This document shows positions 62,091 through 64,000 of a stretch of DNA of 64,000 nt, piece by piece. The stretch is from Trogon surrucura (lineage: Eukaryota > Chordata > Aves > Trogoniformes > Trogonidae), in assembly GCA_020746105.1 (NCBI GenBank), contig CM036631.1, positions 14,295,058 to 14,359,057 of the forward strand, read 5' to 3'. The position numbers were made by a program, and so were the translations under genes. Each line of letters opens with the position of its first letter. The first letter of the stretch is position 1. The notes under the pieces were generated by a model. That model searched no databases. It saw nothing but the letters and a program-made list of their open reading frames with translations, and was not told the origin of the DNA.

Positions 62091-62990
62091 TTCTGTACAG
62101 ACCACTGATCTCGTATTGGATTTTATCTGGAGCCAAATTACCTGTTATTTGGCCCTTTTGTTTAAAAGACACAGACTTTTCCAGTTTCTTCCCATATAAC
62201 ACAACTTTCTACATTATCTTCTTTATACCACTACTACAAAGCACTTTTGATGGGGGAGTTATGAAGCCTATAGAAAAACTAAGCCTGAGAAATGAATGAT
62301 ATAGGCCACCTTCCAAAACTGACTGCATGATACTCCGGAGCACATCGATTACGATTCTACTACTAAATCACTTTTAATTGATTTAATATAATAACTGCAA
62401 CTGTCATGTGAGCAATACACTTCAATTAAGTCATTAATGCTTCACAAAAAAATGTTATTCTAACAAATTTCTGACTGGGCTAGCATTTTCCAAAAAACAG
62501 TATTGTTTTAGATGTTACATATTCCTAAAATGCGAAGAGCTTCCTTTGGGAATTTTATATTGGTTGATTATGAGTATTACTCTTTTTTTTCCCCTCTGTG
62601 GTTGTGGCTACCAAAGCACTCTTGAACTTGAGATTCATTTGCCATTAGAGTTTTAGAAGATTAAGTCCAGCAGTGCTCTTTGAAAATGTGCTGTACGCTG
62701 CAGGAGGTAGGGCACAATCCTGCCCTTGGTGAGGGGTATTCGCAAGATTACGCATGCACCAGGACTTTCATCTTTCATTTCCCTATTTCTTGGATGCTCA
62801 AAGGTGGGAAAATACACAGAGGTAGGAGCCTGGGGCAGATGACCATCGGTTACAAGCCAGGAAGCCCTCGCCTCGTTCTTTGCCAGTGCTGCGGTGGGAG
62901 ATAGATGGCAGTGCAAAGCGAAACGAAGAAACATAATTTCTCCCTGCTTTCATTTGATCTGCTTCCTTTCTCACATCTCTGTGTGTGGGT
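62091..62990. other. Noncoding stretch, nothing recognised
   Basis: Includes a TAAT-rich cluster at 62,365-62,450. Open frames on both strands at 62,653-62,934 have no domain. Confidence 0.55.
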
Positions 62991-63036
62991 CGAGGGGGAG
63001 GGGAAGGAGGGTGAGGAGGGGAGGACGAGGGTGGGA
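62991..63036 (+). repeat. G-rich tract with G-quadruplex potential
   Basis: Six runs of three to five Gs (GGGGG, GGGG, GGG, GGGG, GGG, GGG) are separated by loops of 1-7 bases. This meets the usual pattern for a G-quadruplex-forming sequence on the + strand. It is an isolated purine tract in AT-rich DNA, and nothing nearby identifies it as a promoter. Confidence 0.7.
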
Positions 63037-64000
63037 GTTTCCTTCATGCTTCAGCAGTGGTGTTGAATGTGAAGGAAACAATAGTTGGTCTGATTCCAGG
63101 CATTCACTTGGGCAAGGATGTTTGAGGCGTGAGCGCAGGCTGGCGATTCTCACAGGTACCCTTGCCAGTGGCTGCGTTACCTGGGGGGTACACAGCAACA
63201 GATAGAAAAGTAGTATGCAGTTAGGGAGCTGCCCTAGATTTCATTTTTTTAGGAAAGAGATTATTTTTTTTAACCTCTGGACCAAGCGCTCGTTTTCAAA
63301 ATAAGGGTTAACACTCAACTGTCAGGATGACACTTTCTCTCCTTAAATGATAGTCTTCATTTGATCTGGAGGTACTGAGAGTGCACGTTGCTTTCGTGTG
63401 CTTGAGGGCAACATGGAAAAAAAAGACTGAGCGTTGTCACAGGAAGAAATATGTTCCACTGGAAAGGAAAGAAATGTAACCAACTTGCTGGTAGTTGCAC
63501 CACAAACCGAGCGAGCACCACGTTGCTTTCTCTTTTGCTAACTATGATTAAGGGGCTTGAATTAAAGATAACTGCTTCGGAAAAATGCTAGGGCAAGCAT
63601 CCACTGAGCAGTGTAGGCAAAAGAAACCAATGGCTCTTTACCAAAATATAATTACTGCCTACCTCTGCCTGACAGGCAAACTTTGTGAACAGCTGTTCTC
63701 TTCTCTTTTCCCATGCTTTTTTTTTATTTTTTCTCAGAGAGATGAGCTTGCTTCCTAGGCAGGGGTTGTGATTTACGTGGGGCAAAATCATGCAAAGCCA
63801 TGTCATGTTTGAACTTACTACATTTTACGTTATGCTTTATCTACTGAAGGAAACCTTTTATAGCGAAAGGGGTTTTATAACTACTGTGACTAGACTACAC
63901 AATTTCCTATGGCTTAGACGTGAACATAATAGTCTAGATACTGTCAAATCTCATTTGGACTACCCAGGCAGTCTCCCACCTGCAGAATGGGCTCAGGTAG
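63037..64000. other. Noncoding stretch, nothing recognised
   Basis: No gene or mobile element is recognised up to the end of the window. Confidence 0.6.

Noticed and set aside
1..64000. CRISPR arrays, operons, bacterial promoters or phage-type genes
   Set aside because: Nothing of this kind is present. The repeats, splice-like signals and SINE/LINE content are those of a vertebrate nuclear genome.

Overview
This window looks like nuclear DNA from a bird. It is AT-rich, low in repeats and, as far as I can read it, holds no complete host gene. The taxonomic evidence is the set of mobile elements. There is a 5'-truncated CR1 LINE whose reading frame is still open (43,628-44,507, minus strand). 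There are three copies of a tRNA-Ile-derived SINE with a CR1-type 3' tail (6,809; 11,691; 32,853), resembling the TguSINE1 type known from passerines. There are also older CR1 and MIR fossils of the kind shared by amniotes. The species cannot be named from the sequence.

Layout. 1-6.8 kb is plain intergenic or intronic sequence with a pyrimidine-rich stretch at 3.84-4.74 kb. A SINE lies at 6.81-6.96 kb. At 8.08-9.03 kb there is a block that keeps many CpGs, carries three perfect AP-1 sites and contains a possible 189-nt exon; it is the best regulatory candidate. A foldback repeat lies at 10.13-10.21 kb and an inverted SINE at 11.69-11.87 kb. From 12 to 41 kb the sequence is largely featureless, apart from a MIR (20.1 kb), an old CR1 end (27.5 kb), a possible conserved noncoding block (28.6 kb), a SINE (32.85 kb) and a palindromic tRNA-like repeat (33.4 kb). 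From 41.4 to 44.5 kb there is an ancient CR1, a possible conserved block and the younger CR1. From 46 to 57 kb there are scattered fossils (MIR-like, a hAT end, a CR1 end).

The most striking object is at 59.1-60.1 kb. It is an 847-bp, 5'-truncated non-CR1 LINE fragment (reverse transcriptase C-terminal region, one frameshift, very short 3' UTR). It is flanked by near-identical direct repeats of about 67 bp, which is unusually long for a target-site duplication. Non-CR1 LINEs are uncommon in birds.

No host genes work together here. The only functional link visible is that CR1 machinery is expected to have moved the three SINEs, whose last 60 bases or so closely resemble the end of the CR1 in this same window. 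Most open frames in the window are short (60-170 codons), lack recognisable domains and are best treated as chance. The window is therefore either a gene desert or the inside of one or more very large introns.
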